From Candidatus Parcubacteria bacterium (GTDB taxonomy: Bacteria > Patescibacteriota > Minisyncoccia > 2-02-FULL-40-12 > GWA2-44-9), in assembly GCA_019662005.1 (NCBI GenBank), contig JAIFWG010000009.1:1-13608 (forward strand): a stretch of DNA of 13,608 nucleotides, written 5' to 3'. The notes beneath the pieces were generated by a model that did no database searches, was not told the DNA's origin, and worked only from the letters and a program-made list of their open reading frames with translations. Positions 1 to 5,324 of the stretch are shown in pieces (the first letter of the stretch is position 1; each line of letters starts with the position of its first letter). Both the position numbers and the translations under genes were made by a program.

Positions 1-389
1 TAGGAGTTTATTATGATCTGATTCTCGCTGACATACCAGGTATTATCGAAGGGGCGTCTGAAGGCAAAGGATTAGGAATTAAATTCTTGCGCCACGTCGA
101 ACGAACAAAAGTATTGTTTCATCTAATTTCTAGCGAAACCGAAGACGTTGTCGGAGACTATAAAGTTATTCGCTCAGAGATGGAAAACTACAAACAAGAG
201 ATGCTCAACAAAGAAGAATACGTATTTGTAAGCAAATCAGACCTTGTTTCAAAAGAAGTTATAGATACACTCATAAAGAAACTGGCCAAAATTAAAGTTA
301 AAGCCGCCCCTCTTTCAATACACGACGAAGAGTCTCTCAAGAAAGTCCAGACGATTCTAAACAAAATCGCAAAAGAAAAAGTCGCCTAA
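1..389 (+). CDS. obg: Obg-family GTPase, C-terminal part (5' end outside window)
   Basis: This is the 3' portion of an Obg/CgtA GTPase, a ribosome-associated GTP-binding protein of large-subunit maturation and stress control. The frame is open from nt 3 and the start codon lies upstream of the window. Seen: the G3 motif and switch region (ADIPGIIEGASEGKGLGIKF) followed by FLRHVERTKVLFHLI, which closely match Obg. A G4-like SKSD stands where NKxD is usual, and a G5-like APLSIHDEESL follows. The protein ends about 20 residues after G5, so there is no C-terminal OCT-type extension; the N-terminal Obg fold would be outside the window. The stop TAA lies in the loop of a hairpin shared with the convergent gene on the other strand. 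Family assignment is confident; the serine at G4 is a mild departure. Confidence 0.93.
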   Translation, partial: GVYYDLILADIPGIIEGASEGKGLGIKFLRHVERTKVLFHLISSETEDVVGDYKVIRSEMENYKQEMLNKEEYVFVSKSDLVSKEVIDTLIKKLAKIKVKAAPLSIHDEESLKKVQTILNKIAKEKVA

Positions 390-397
390 GGGCGACT
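380..397. terminator. Shared convergent hairpin at the obg stop
   Basis: AGTCGCC (380-386) pairs with GGCGACT (391-397) around a 4-nt loop TAAG. The obg stop TAA (387-389) is in the loop, and the stop of the opposing small gene (396-398) overlaps the right arm. The minus-strand side runs into an AGTCGCC-CTTTTTC type T-rich tail; the plus side has no clear T-run. Confidence 0.65.
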
Positions 398-677
398 AGA
401 CTGCGTGGTGTGATTGCGCTTGCCTCATGATAGAAATATCTAAAGCGTCTTCGACAAATCCATTAATTGTAGGCCGAATCCAGAAGACGTTTCTCTTTCC
501 TGTCAATACCCATATCCCCATAACAGCAGAGCTGTCGCCTTCAAAGTCGTAGGCGTCTTTGGCACCTCTGGCTGCAGTAATAGCAGATTGAAAGTCCTGA
601 TTTTGTAATCTTTCTCGGCCTCGACTATGATACACGAGCACGGTAAATGAGCCGTGATCTGGAGATGAATAAGTCAT
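396..677 (-). CDS. Uncharacterised 93-residue protein
   Basis: I do not recognise this protein. It is a soluble 93-residue product with no signal peptide or membrane segment. The composition looks genuine: a beta-rich start (SFTVLVYHSRGRERL), a central AITAARGAKDAYDFEGD segment resembling small proteins that carry an 'amino acid sequence plus expected range' style strand-helix layout, then VMGIWVLTGKRNVFWIRP. Two features support a real gene: a good promoter upstream (TTGACC, 16 bp, TACTAT at 695-722), and a stop codon embedded in the hairpin shared with the convergent obg gene. The ATG at 677 would have a leader of about 10 nt and no Shine-Dalgarno sequence. Function unknown. Confidence 0.62.
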   Translation of the reverse strand: MTYSSPDHGSFTVLVYHSRGRERLQNQDFQSAITAARGAKDAYDFEGDSSAVMGIWVLTGKRNVFWIRPTINGFVEDALDISIMRQAQSHHAV

Positions 678-694
678 AAAAGAACCGTAGGACT

Positions 695-722
695 ATAGTA
701 ACATAAAAATAGAATAGGTCAA
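695..722 (-). promoter_or_regulatory. Sigma70-like promoter of the 93-residue gene
   Basis: On the minus strand, TTGACC (717-722) is separated by 16 bp from TACTAT (695-700). The predicted transcription start lies about 10 nt before the ATG at 677. Confidence 0.6.
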
Positions 723-767
723 TCAGGGTTAGAAATAATTTGTGATCTAATAATAACAGTACCTCAT

Positions 768-1154
768 ATGGAGTTAAGACCGCATCTAAGGAAAGCTCTC
801 AAAGCCAAGCGAGATCAGATTAAAGAGACGGGTGATAAAGATTTATCTCTCGAAATAATCCAGAAATTGCATCTGATCATAACTAAATGCCAAAGAGAAG
901 CTCCGGGTCCTGAAATCAACCCAGATAATTTATCATTAGTAGAAAGAGAAGATCGGCTCTTGTTATACCATTGCGGAGAAATTTTAAGGCTAGCTATACA
1001 AAGATACAAAATAGCTAACCCTGGGGTAGCTTTGCAAAAAGTTCCGATTTCTAACTCATCTGTACCCAAAAAACCTTTTAAGGTTAAGCTCCACGAGAGA
1101 AGATTCTTAAAAAGCATGCATATCAAAGTGGAAGACGACGAAATAGAAGACTAA
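768..1154 (+). CDS. Uncharacterised 128-residue charged protein
   Basis: Not recognised. This 128-residue soluble protein is rich in Lys, Arg and Glu, with no membrane segment. The first two thirds look helical (RKALKAKRDQIKETGDKD, then EIIQKLHLIITKCQREAPG, then DRLLLYHCGEILRLAIQRYK). A basic linker follows (PKKPFKVKLHERRF) and then an acidic tail (KVEDDEIED). There are two Cys residues but no metal motif. The start ATG at 768 has no Shine-Dalgarno sequence and I see no convincing -35 box, only AT-rich sequence around 750. A strong hairpin terminator begins 2 nt after the stop, supporting expression. An ORF on the opposite strand (815-1126) is low-complexity by comparison and is treated as a shadow. 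Confidence 0.65.
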   Translation: MELRPHLRKALKAKRDQIKETGDKDLSLEIIQKLHLIITKCQREAPGPEINPDNLSLVEREDRLLLYHCGEILRLAIQRYKIANPGVALQKVPISNSSVPKKPFKVKLHERRFLKSMHIKVEDDEIED

Positions 1155-1155
1155 C

Positions 1156-1175
1156 ATCCGCCCAGCAGGGCGGAT
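1156..1175. terminator. Bidirectional terminator between convergent genes
   Basis: ATCCGCCC (1156-1163), loop AGCA, GGGCGGAT (1168-1175), followed by TATTTAT on the plus strand. It sits 2 nt after the 128-residue gene's stop and 4 nt from the permease stop on the other strand, so it can serve both. Confidence 0.75.
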
Positions 1176-1178
1176 TAT

Positions 1179-1940
1179 TTATGCGATCTTTCGATAATGT
1201 CTGACTGCAAGAGGTATGAATACTATAAAGATTCCAAACATCCAGGCGAGAGCATACCAGACGTTATTCCCTACTGGTGTTCCCAGGGATAGTGCTCGGA
1301 CGGTATTTGCAACATAAGTGATGGGGTTATGTTCGGCAAACATACGAATCCCCTTAGACATGGTTTCAACTCGTACAAAAATTGAACTGGCAAAAGCTAA
1401 TGGAAACACCCAAATAAAACCTGCTGATTGAGCTGTCTCAACATTTTTAACTATCAATCCAATTGTTGCTGAAATCCAGGAGAAGGCAAAGCCGAATAAC
1501 AGGGTCATGCCCAGCGCTCCCAAAAAATTAAAGAATCCATGCTCAATACGAAAACCAATTAGCATTCCGACTATCGTCATTGTAACTACAACAAAAACAT
1601 TTCTCACTAAGTCAGATATGGTTCGGCCGGCTAATACAGCAGAGCGAGCCATTGGAAGCGATCGAAAACGATCAATCATACCTTTTGATAAATCATCTGC
1701 GAGAGCAATACCGGTCATCATGGCTCCAAATAATACAGTTTGCACGATAATACCGGGCAACAGATAGTTAATATAGCTCCCAGTGCCTCCTTGAATTGCT
1801 CCGCCAAATACATAAGTAAAAAGGAGCAAAAACATAATTGGTTGGATCGTAGAAAAAACAACTAATTGAGGTACGCGCATATAGCGCAAGAGATTGCGCT
1901 TGGTCATTACTATAATATCGGAAAGGGTTTGTGAAATCAT
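1179..1940 (-). CDS. ABC-2 type transporter permease, DrrB-like
   Basis: Integral membrane permease of an ABC exporter of the ABC-2 (daunorubicin-resistance DrrB) family, partner of the ATPase encoded just upstream. The protein has 253 residues, typical of the family, with about six hydrophobic segments (roughly 25-45, 58-80, 108-128, 138-160, 170-188 and 225-246). Family-like sequence includes YLLPGIIVQTVLFG, the cytoplasmic loop ALADDLSKGMIDRFRSLPMAR, and the C-terminal HNPITYVANTVRALSLG. The ATPase stop and this start share one nucleotide (TAATG at 1940), indicating translational coupling and a single transporter complex. The substrate cannot be read from sequence; lipids or hydrophobic drugs are the usual cargo of this family. 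The gene ends just before the shared terminator at 1156-1175. Confidence 0.92.
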   Translation of the reverse strand: MISQTLSDIIVMTKRNLLRYMRVPQLVVFSTIQPIMFLLLFTYVFGGAIQGGTGSYINYLLPGIIVQTVLFGAMMTGIALADDLSKGMIDRFRSLPMARSAVLAGRTISDLVRNVFVVVTMTIVGMLIGFRIEHGFFNFLGALGMTLLFGFAFSWISATIGLIVKNVETAQSAGFIWVFPLAFASSIFVRVETMSKGIRMFAEHNPITYVANTVRALSLGTPVGNNVWYALAWMFGIFIVFIPLAVRHYRKIA

Positions 1941-3043
1941 TATTTTATATCTTCAGCGCGGTGGCCAGTTAATGACAAAAACACGTCATCAAGAGTTGGT
2001 CGGCGAAGAACAATATCGCTAATTTTTAATTGGGCATCATCTAAAATTCTAACTGCATCGATTAAGACAACAGAACCTTTCTTTACTGGGATTGCTACGG
2101 TGCCATCTTCTTCGTTAATGCGGGGCTCACTATCTCCTAAATGCTTAATTAGTGGCGCGGCTTTATAAACATGCTGATGATCATCCAAATGGATTTCGAG
2201 AACGTCGCCACCGACTTTATTTTTTAATTCTTTGGTGGTGCCTTGCTCAATAACACGACCGTGGTCAATAACCATAACGTGGTCAGCGAGCTGGTCAGCT
2301 TCTTCTAAATATTGAGTGGTAAGAAGAACAGTTGTTCCTGCGGCAACCAAGTCTTTTATGATTCGCCATAATGCCAAACGAGATCGAGGATCAAGGCCAG
2401 TGGTTGGTTCATCCAAGAACAAGAGGGCTGGTTTATTAACTAAACTGGCTGCTAAGTCTAATCGTCGGCGCATACCGCCAGAGTAAGTTTTTGCGGAACG
2501 ATTTCCAGCGTCTACTAAATCAAACTGATGAAGCAATTCATCTGCTCGTTTTCGGGAAACTTCAGGAGATAAGTGATATAACCTTCCAACCAGTTCAAGA
2601 TTCTCTCTTCCGGTTAGAGTTTCATCAATTGCGGCATATTGGCCAGCTAATCCTATTCGAGCCCGAAGAGCCTGATCATCTTTGATTGCATCCAAACCTG
2701 CAACACGTACCATTCCAGAGTCTGGCTTAAGCAATGTGGTTAAAACTCGAATCAGAGTAGTCTTACCTGCACCATTTGGTCCAAGAAGTGCAGTGACAGT
2801 GCCTGCCTTAACAAACAAACTCACTCCAGCTAATGCCTGAACTGGTCCATAAGATTTTTTAAGATTATCGACTTCTATAATTAGCCCGGAGCTAGAAGGG
2901 TCTTGAGAAGAAATATGATCAAGAACAATGGTAGCTAAGTCATGAATGTCCCAACCAGCTTTTGTTAACGCATGGACAATATCACGATTAGACATACCGG
3001 TTCTTTTAGCCTCTTCAATATAAGAAATAAGAGATGTGTTCAT
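1940..3043 (-). CDS. ABC exporter ATPase, DrrA-like, with N-terminal UBA-like extension
   Basis: ATP-binding subunit of a DrrA-type exporter, acting at the inner face of the membrane with the coupled permease. Seen: Walker A GPNGAGKT (88-95), signature YSGGMRRRLDLA (187-198), Walker B LLFLDEP (207-213), D-loop GLD, and a switch position LLTTQYLEEAD with Gln where most ABC proteins have His; as I recall, Gln there is common in DrrA proteins. The C-terminal 90 residues follow the DrrA pattern and end in DIVLRRPTLDDVFLSLTG. Residues 1-45 are extra: a short helical region (ISYIEEAKRTGMSNRDIVHA, then LTKAGWDIHDLATIVLDH) resembling small UBA-like three-helix modules. No Shine-Dalgarno sequence is visible. 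The start lies 8 nt after the stop of the DUF2238-like gene, so co-transcription is likely, although a GATAAT 7 nt before ATG could act as a separate -10 box. Confidence 0.93.
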   Translation of the reverse strand: MNTSLISYIEEAKRTGMSNRDIVHALTKAGWDIHDLATIVLDHISSQDPSSSGLIIEVDNLKKSYGPVQALAGVSLFVKAGTVTALLGPNGAGKTTLIRVLTTLLKPDSGMVRVAGLDAIKDDQALRARIGLAGQYAAIDETLTGRENLELVGRLYHLSPEVSRKRADELLHQFDLVDAGNRSAKTYSGGMRRRLDLAASLVNKPALLFLDEPTTGLDPRSRLALWRIIKDLVAAGTTVLLTTQYLEEADQLADHVMVIDHGRVIEQGTTKELKNKVGGDVLEIHLDDHQHVYKAAPLIKHLGDSEPRINEEDGTVAIPVKKGSVVLIDAVRILDDAQLKISDIVLRRPTLDDVFLSLTGHRAEDIK

Positions 3044-3051
3044 GGTTTATA

Positions 3052-3462
3052 TTATCTAGATGCAGATGATTCTTGGATGAGTCCAAACAAGATGCCTCCC
3101 AAAAGATCTGCAGCCAAGTCCCCTAGGGTATCAGGTAAACTACCAGCAAACAAGTACTTGTGAATGAGAGGGTGCACGGCGCCGTTGTGAGTAAATACAT
3201 TTGTAAGGTATTCTACAAACTCCCAAACCACACCTATCGTTAATGCGCAGCTTGCAATAATTAAAATCTTTTTCCATTTTGAAAGATTGGATAGATCGCC
3301 ATATAAAATAGAAGTAATAAACCAAGCGGCTACCAATCCACCAGTGAAATGCAAAACTTTATCAAAGGAAGGTATATATGAATAGATATGCAAAGCAGTT
3401 CCAATAAAAACTCCTAGAAACAGGAGGAGGAAACCAGCTATAATAGGACGAGATTTAGACAT
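3052..3462 (-). CDS. Small multi-pass membrane protein, DUF2238/VanZ-like
   Basis: A 136-residue membrane protein with about four hydrophobic segments, resembling the DUF2238 (YjdF) or VanZ-like families. Diagnostic-looking pieces are IPSFDKVLHFTGGLVAAWF, ALTIGVVWEFVEYLTN, and GSLPDTLGDLAADLLGGILFG; the conserved D/H and D..D residues would lie near the membrane. A frame 12 codons longer is open to 3498. I choose ATG 3462 because a near-perfect promoter (TTGACT, 17 bp, TATAAT) occupies 3470-3498, leaving only 7 nt before this ATG. The longer version would start inside the -35 box. The gene is followed 8 nt later by the ABC ATPase and may be transcribed with it. Molecular function is unknown. 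Confidence 0.82.
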   Translation of the reverse strand: MSKSRPIIAGFLLLFLGVFIGTALHIYSYIPSFDKVLHFTGGLVAAWFITSILYGDLSNLSKWKKILIIASCALTIGVVWEFVEYLTNVFTHNGAVHPLIHKYLFAGSLPDTLGDLAADLLGGILFGLIQESSASR

Positions 3463-3469
3463 TTGAATA

Positions 3470-3498
3470 ATTATAAAACAAAAAATGTTTTGAGTCAA
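3470..3498 (-). promoter_or_regulatory. Sigma70-like promoter, predicted leaderless transcript
   Basis: TTGACT (3493-3498), 17-bp spacer, TATAAT (3470-3475) on the minus strand. The -10 box ends 7 nt before ATG 3462, so transcription should begin at or next to the start codon. It decides the start of the DUF2238-like gene. Confidence 0.8.
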
Positions 3499-3526
3499 AC
3501 TACTGGATTAGGGACAGAAAATAGGT

Positions 3527-3532
3527 TATAAT
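3527..3532 (+). promoter_or_regulatory. -10 box of tRNA-His
   Basis: A perfect TATAAT (3527-3532) lies 12 nt before the mature tRNA-His 5' end. The -35 region at 17 bp spacing (TGGATT) is poor. It shares the 3499-3544 gap with the divergent promoter of the membrane-protein gene. Confidence 0.55.
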
Positions 3533-3544
3533 AGATTTAGAGAT

Positions 3545-3617
3545 GGGGGCTATGGTGAAACGGTTATCACAGCGCTCTGTGGAAGCGCGGTCATGGGTTC
3601 AATTCCCATTAGCCCCC
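3545..3617 (+). tRNA. tRNA-His (GTG)
   Basis: Cloverleaf: G-1 encoded at 3545, acceptor GGGGCTA (3546-3552) with TAGCCCC (3610-3616), and discriminator C73 (3617), so the G-1:C73 identity pair of bacterial tRNA-His is present. D stem GTGA/TCAC. Anticodon stem GCGCT/AGCGC with loop CTGTGGA, anticodon GTG. T arm ATGGG-TTCAATT-CCCAT. The next bases are CAT, so CCA is not encoded and must be added enzymatically. Confidence 0.97.
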
Positions 3618-3625
3618 CATTTAGG

Positions 3626-3662
3626 AAACCAAAAACCTGAGACGTCCTCAGGTTTTTGGTTT
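3626..3662. terminator. Strong hairpin terminator between tRNA-His and GerMN gene
   Basis: Perfect 16-bp stem: AAACCAAAAACCTGAG (3626-3641), loop ACGTC, and the complement at 3647-3662. The arms carry A5/T5 runs, so it can terminate in both directions: tRNA-His from the left and the GerMN gene (stop at 3669) from the right. Confidence 0.85.
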
Positions 3663-3668
3663 AAAAGA

Positions 3669-4517
3669 TTACGGTTGAAAGATATCCTTTGTGCGACCGT
3701 CTATAGAAACAACTACATTATTAACTCCAAGGAATTGTTTTACTGTAGCATCGATTTGGGCTCTACGTCCCGACATTGAACATGATCCCCCGCCTGACTC
3801 AACGATAAAATTAAAATCAACATAAACAGTATCTCCTGTCTGCCTGATACTATTAATCGCTCCGCCTTTTGGAACAGAGTTAAAAGCTCCGGCTGCTTTC
3901 TCTTCATCGGTTGTGCCTCCGCGCAAGAGTTCGCTCAATGCGCTAAAAATAACTTCCTTAGTATAGAGAGTAGGCCGTGGAAATAATTTAACTGTAGTGC
4001 AATCATCACTGGTTTGCAAAGCAACATACCGATTTACTGTACTAATATTCTTTATAGTTACCGGGGCTTTAACAACATTGATCGGGGTGCCGTCTTTTGC
4101 TGAAAACTCAAGAGCTTCGATTGTGATCTTCTGAGAAGTCCCAGCAGGTAAAGAAAATTTAACTGAATAATTACCAACCCAATCCCCGCCGCTGGAATCA
4201 GTCATTGCAGGTGTTTCGTAAATAACTTTGCCAGTTGCATCTTTTACTCTAACAGTTAGCTGGTTCTCAAACACTCCTCGAGCGTAGCCTTTTACTGTGA
4301 TAGGCATATCGACTTGTTCGTTAGCCTTAGGACTCGTGATTGTGATACGAGGAACAGAAGGAGAGTTGGTAGGAGAAACACTAGGAGAAGCAGTTCTGGT
4401 AGGAGTAGGAGATGTTGAGCTTCCTGGTGCAGGAGCTTGGGCCGGATTTTTAAAGAACCAAACGGCGCCGACTAATATGACAACCGCTACCAAGATTGCA
4501 AGAGATTTGTATTTCAT
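3669..4517 (-). CDS. Membrane-anchored Gmad2-GerMN domain protein
   Basis: A 282-residue envelope protein. Residues 5-22 form one hydrophobic signal-anchor (LAILVAVVILVGAVWFF). Residues 25-56 are a Pro/Ser/Thr linker typical of surface proteins. Residues 57-155 look like a Gmad2 immunoglobulin-like domain (ITSPKANEQVDMPITVKGYA, then GDWVGNYSVKFSLP, then ITIEALEFSAKDGTPINVV). Residues 165-276 match GerMN (LFPRP; LSELLRGGTTDEEKAAGAFN; TVYVDFNFIVESGGGSCSM; IDATVKQFLGVNNVVVSIDG). GerMN domains are named from spore germination protein GerM but are widespread in non-sporulating bacteria, so sporulation should not be inferred. The likely role is outer-surface or cell-wall binding. A near-consensus promoter with -10 only 9 nt before ATG predicts a nearly leaderless mRNA. 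Confidence 0.88.
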   Translation of the reverse strand: MKYKSLAILVAVVILVGAVWFFKNPAQAPAPGSSTSPTPTRTASPSVSPTNSPSVPRITITSPKANEQVDMPITVKGYARGVFENQLTVRVKDATGKVIYETPAMTDSSGGDWVGNYSVKFSLPAGTSQKITIEALEFSAKDGTPINVVKAPVTIKNISTVNRYVALQTSDDCTTVKLFPRPTLYTKEVIFSALSELLRGGTTDEEKAAGAFNSVPKGGAINSIRQTGDTVYVDFNFIVESGGGSCSMSGRRAQIDATVKQFLGVNNVVVSIDGRTKDIFQP

Positions 4518-4526
4518 AATACCTGG

Positions 4527-4555
4527 ATTATACCAAAATAAGCCGTAAATGTAAA
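4527..4555 (-). promoter_or_regulatory. Sigma70-like promoter of the GerMN gene
   Basis: TTTACA (4550-4555), 17 bp, TATAAT (4527-4532) on the minus strand; 9 nt separate the -10 box from ATG 4517. The -35 box directly abuts the hairpin at 4556-4574. Confidence 0.8.
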
Positions 4556-4574
4556 CACCGCTATTTAAGCGGTG
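4556..4574 (-). terminator. Hairpin at the stop of the 156-residue gene
   Basis: CACCGCT (4556-4562), 5-nt loop, AGCGGTG (4568-4574). In the minus-strand transcript it is followed by TTTACATTT, a weak T-tract that is also the -35 box of the next gene. The gene's stop codon (4561-4563) lies inside the hairpin. Confidence 0.55.
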
Positions 4575-5031
4575 CTGTTCGAAGATCTTCTCTCAACTGG
4601 GTCAAAAACTTAATCCTGCCGTCTTTATCAAATTTCATTTCTTCAAGATAGCTGATGGCGTAGATCCCAGAATTTTTAAAAGTAAGAATCCACAAATAAT
4701 TTTTACCCTGAACAATTGGGTATTGCGGTTCTTGATACGGAAATTCTTGCGTTGAGGTTCTAACTATAATAATGCCATGAGAGATGTCATAGTATTCATC
4801 GGGGGCTGGATTTGTTCTAAATGGTTTAATCCTAGAACTTACCTTAATCATGAGATCTAGAATTCCTGTACGCTCATCCAAATTGATATCTTGAATAATG
4901 CCAGCAACAGTAAGATCTGAGTTTCTTATTTTCTGAATATTTTCCGGAGATACGCGAGGAATTGTGGGACCAGTCGCATAGCCGCTAATCTGAAGCGAGC
5001 TAATTAATATGATAGCTAGGCAATGTTTCAT
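4561..5031 (-). CDS. Small secreted protein of unknown function
   Basis: A 156-residue protein not recognised as any family. The N-terminus is a clear secretion signal (MKHCLAIILISSLQISGYAT) with a probable signal-peptidase site near residues 19-21. The remainder has no membrane segment and is beta-strand rich: DLTVAGIIQDINLDERTGIL, DLMIKVSSRIKPF, GIIIVRTS, and NYLWILTFKNSGIYAIS. The pattern of strands around a short insertion suggests a small OB-like or beta-barrel domain, but that is a guess. It has its own promoter (5049-5076), with a predicted leader of about 10 nt and no Shine-Dalgarno sequence. The stop lies inside a hairpin. Confidence 0.72.
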   Translation of the reverse strand: MKHCLAIILISSLQISGYATGPTIPRVSPENIQKIRNSDLTVAGIIQDINLDERTGILDLMIKVSSRIKPFRTNPAPDEYYDISHGIIIVRTSTQEFPYQEPQYPIVQGKNYLWILTFKNSGIYAISYLEEMKFDKDGRIKFLTQLREDLRTAPLK

Positions 5032-5048
5032 GGTAAGGATCTGGCCTG

Positions 5049-5076
5049 AACATATACCTGATTATTCTTTTGTCAA
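5049..5076 (-). promoter_or_regulatory. Promoter of the secreted-protein gene
   Basis: TTGACA (5071-5076), 16 bp, TATGTT (5049-5054). The -35 box is perfect and the -10 box is 4/6. The -35 box overlaps by two bases the hairpin at 5075-5110 that follows the tRNA pair. Confidence 0.6.
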
Positions 5077-5110
5077 CTCAAAAACACGCGTTGAAGCGTG
5101 TTTTTGAGTT
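5075..5110 (-). terminator. Terminator after tRNA-Arg/tRNA-Pro
   Basis: Perfect 15-bp stem: AACTCAAAAACACGC (5075-5089), loop GTTGAA, complement at 5096-5110. T5 lies within the arm, and a downstream AAAAGAATAA rather than a T-run follows on the minus strand. It lies 5 nt past the tRNA-Pro 3' end. Confidence 0.75.
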
Positions 5111-5115
5111 ACTTG

Positions 5116-5186
5116 TCGGGATGCCGGGATTTGAACCCGGACTAAAACGTCCCAAACGTCTCGTGCTACCGTTACACTACATCCCG
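5116..5186 (-). tRNA. tRNA-Pro (TGG)
   Basis: Read on the minus strand: acceptor CGGGATG with CATCCCG, discriminator A73. D stem GTGT/GCAC around AACGGTA. Anticodon stem AGACG/CGTTT with loop TTTGGGA, anticodon TGG. T arm CCGGG-TTCAAAT-CCCGG. The next bases are CAA, so CCA is not encoded. It lies 22 nt after tRNA-Arg in the same transcript. Confidence 0.96.
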
Positions 5187-5208
5187 ATTAACACTAAATC
5201 TCTTCTTG

Positions 5209-5280
5209 TACCCCCGGCAGGAATCGAACCCACATCAAGGCCTTAGAAGAGCCCTGCTCTATCCATTGAGCTACGGGGGC
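5209..5280 (-). tRNA. tRNA-Arg (TCT)
   Basis: Read on the minus strand: acceptor GCCCCCG with CGGGGGT, giving a G1:U72 wobble, discriminator A73. D stem GCTC/GAGC. Anticodon stem GGGCT/GGCCT with loop CTTCTAA, anticodon TCT. T arm GTGGG-TTCGATT-CCTGC with two non-Watson-Crick pairs. CCA is not encoded (CAA follows). Confidence 0.95.
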
Positions 5281-5289
5281 AATTTTAGA

Positions 5290-5318
5290 ATTTTACCTTA
5301 AAAATGAACGAGAGTAAA
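5290..5318 (-). promoter_or_regulatory. Promoter of the tRNA-Arg/tRNA-Pro unit
   Basis: TTTACT (5313-5318), 17 bp, TAAAAT (5290-5295); the -10 box ends 9 nt before the tRNA-Arg 5' end. It starts only 7 nt after the histidine-kinase stop, with no terminator between. Confidence 0.65.
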
Positions 5319-5324
5319 GGAAGC

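Noticed and set aside
815..1126. Minus-strand ORF opposite the 128-residue gene
   Set aside because: It lies wholly antisense to a better ORF with a terminator 2 nt after its stop; no promoter or ribosome site was seen.
3463..3498. Twelve-codon N-terminal extension of the DUF2238-like gene
   Set aside because: The extension covers the -35 and -10 boxes of a near-perfect promoter, so it would not be in the mRNA.
3543..3779. Plus-strand ORF starting in tRNA-His
   Set aside because: It runs through the tRNA, its terminator hairpin and into the antisense of the GerMN gene; product is a read-through artefact.
3669..4517. Evidence for sporulation from the GerMN/Gmad2 domains
   Set aside because: These domains occur widely in non-sporulating bacteria and no other sporulation gene is present.
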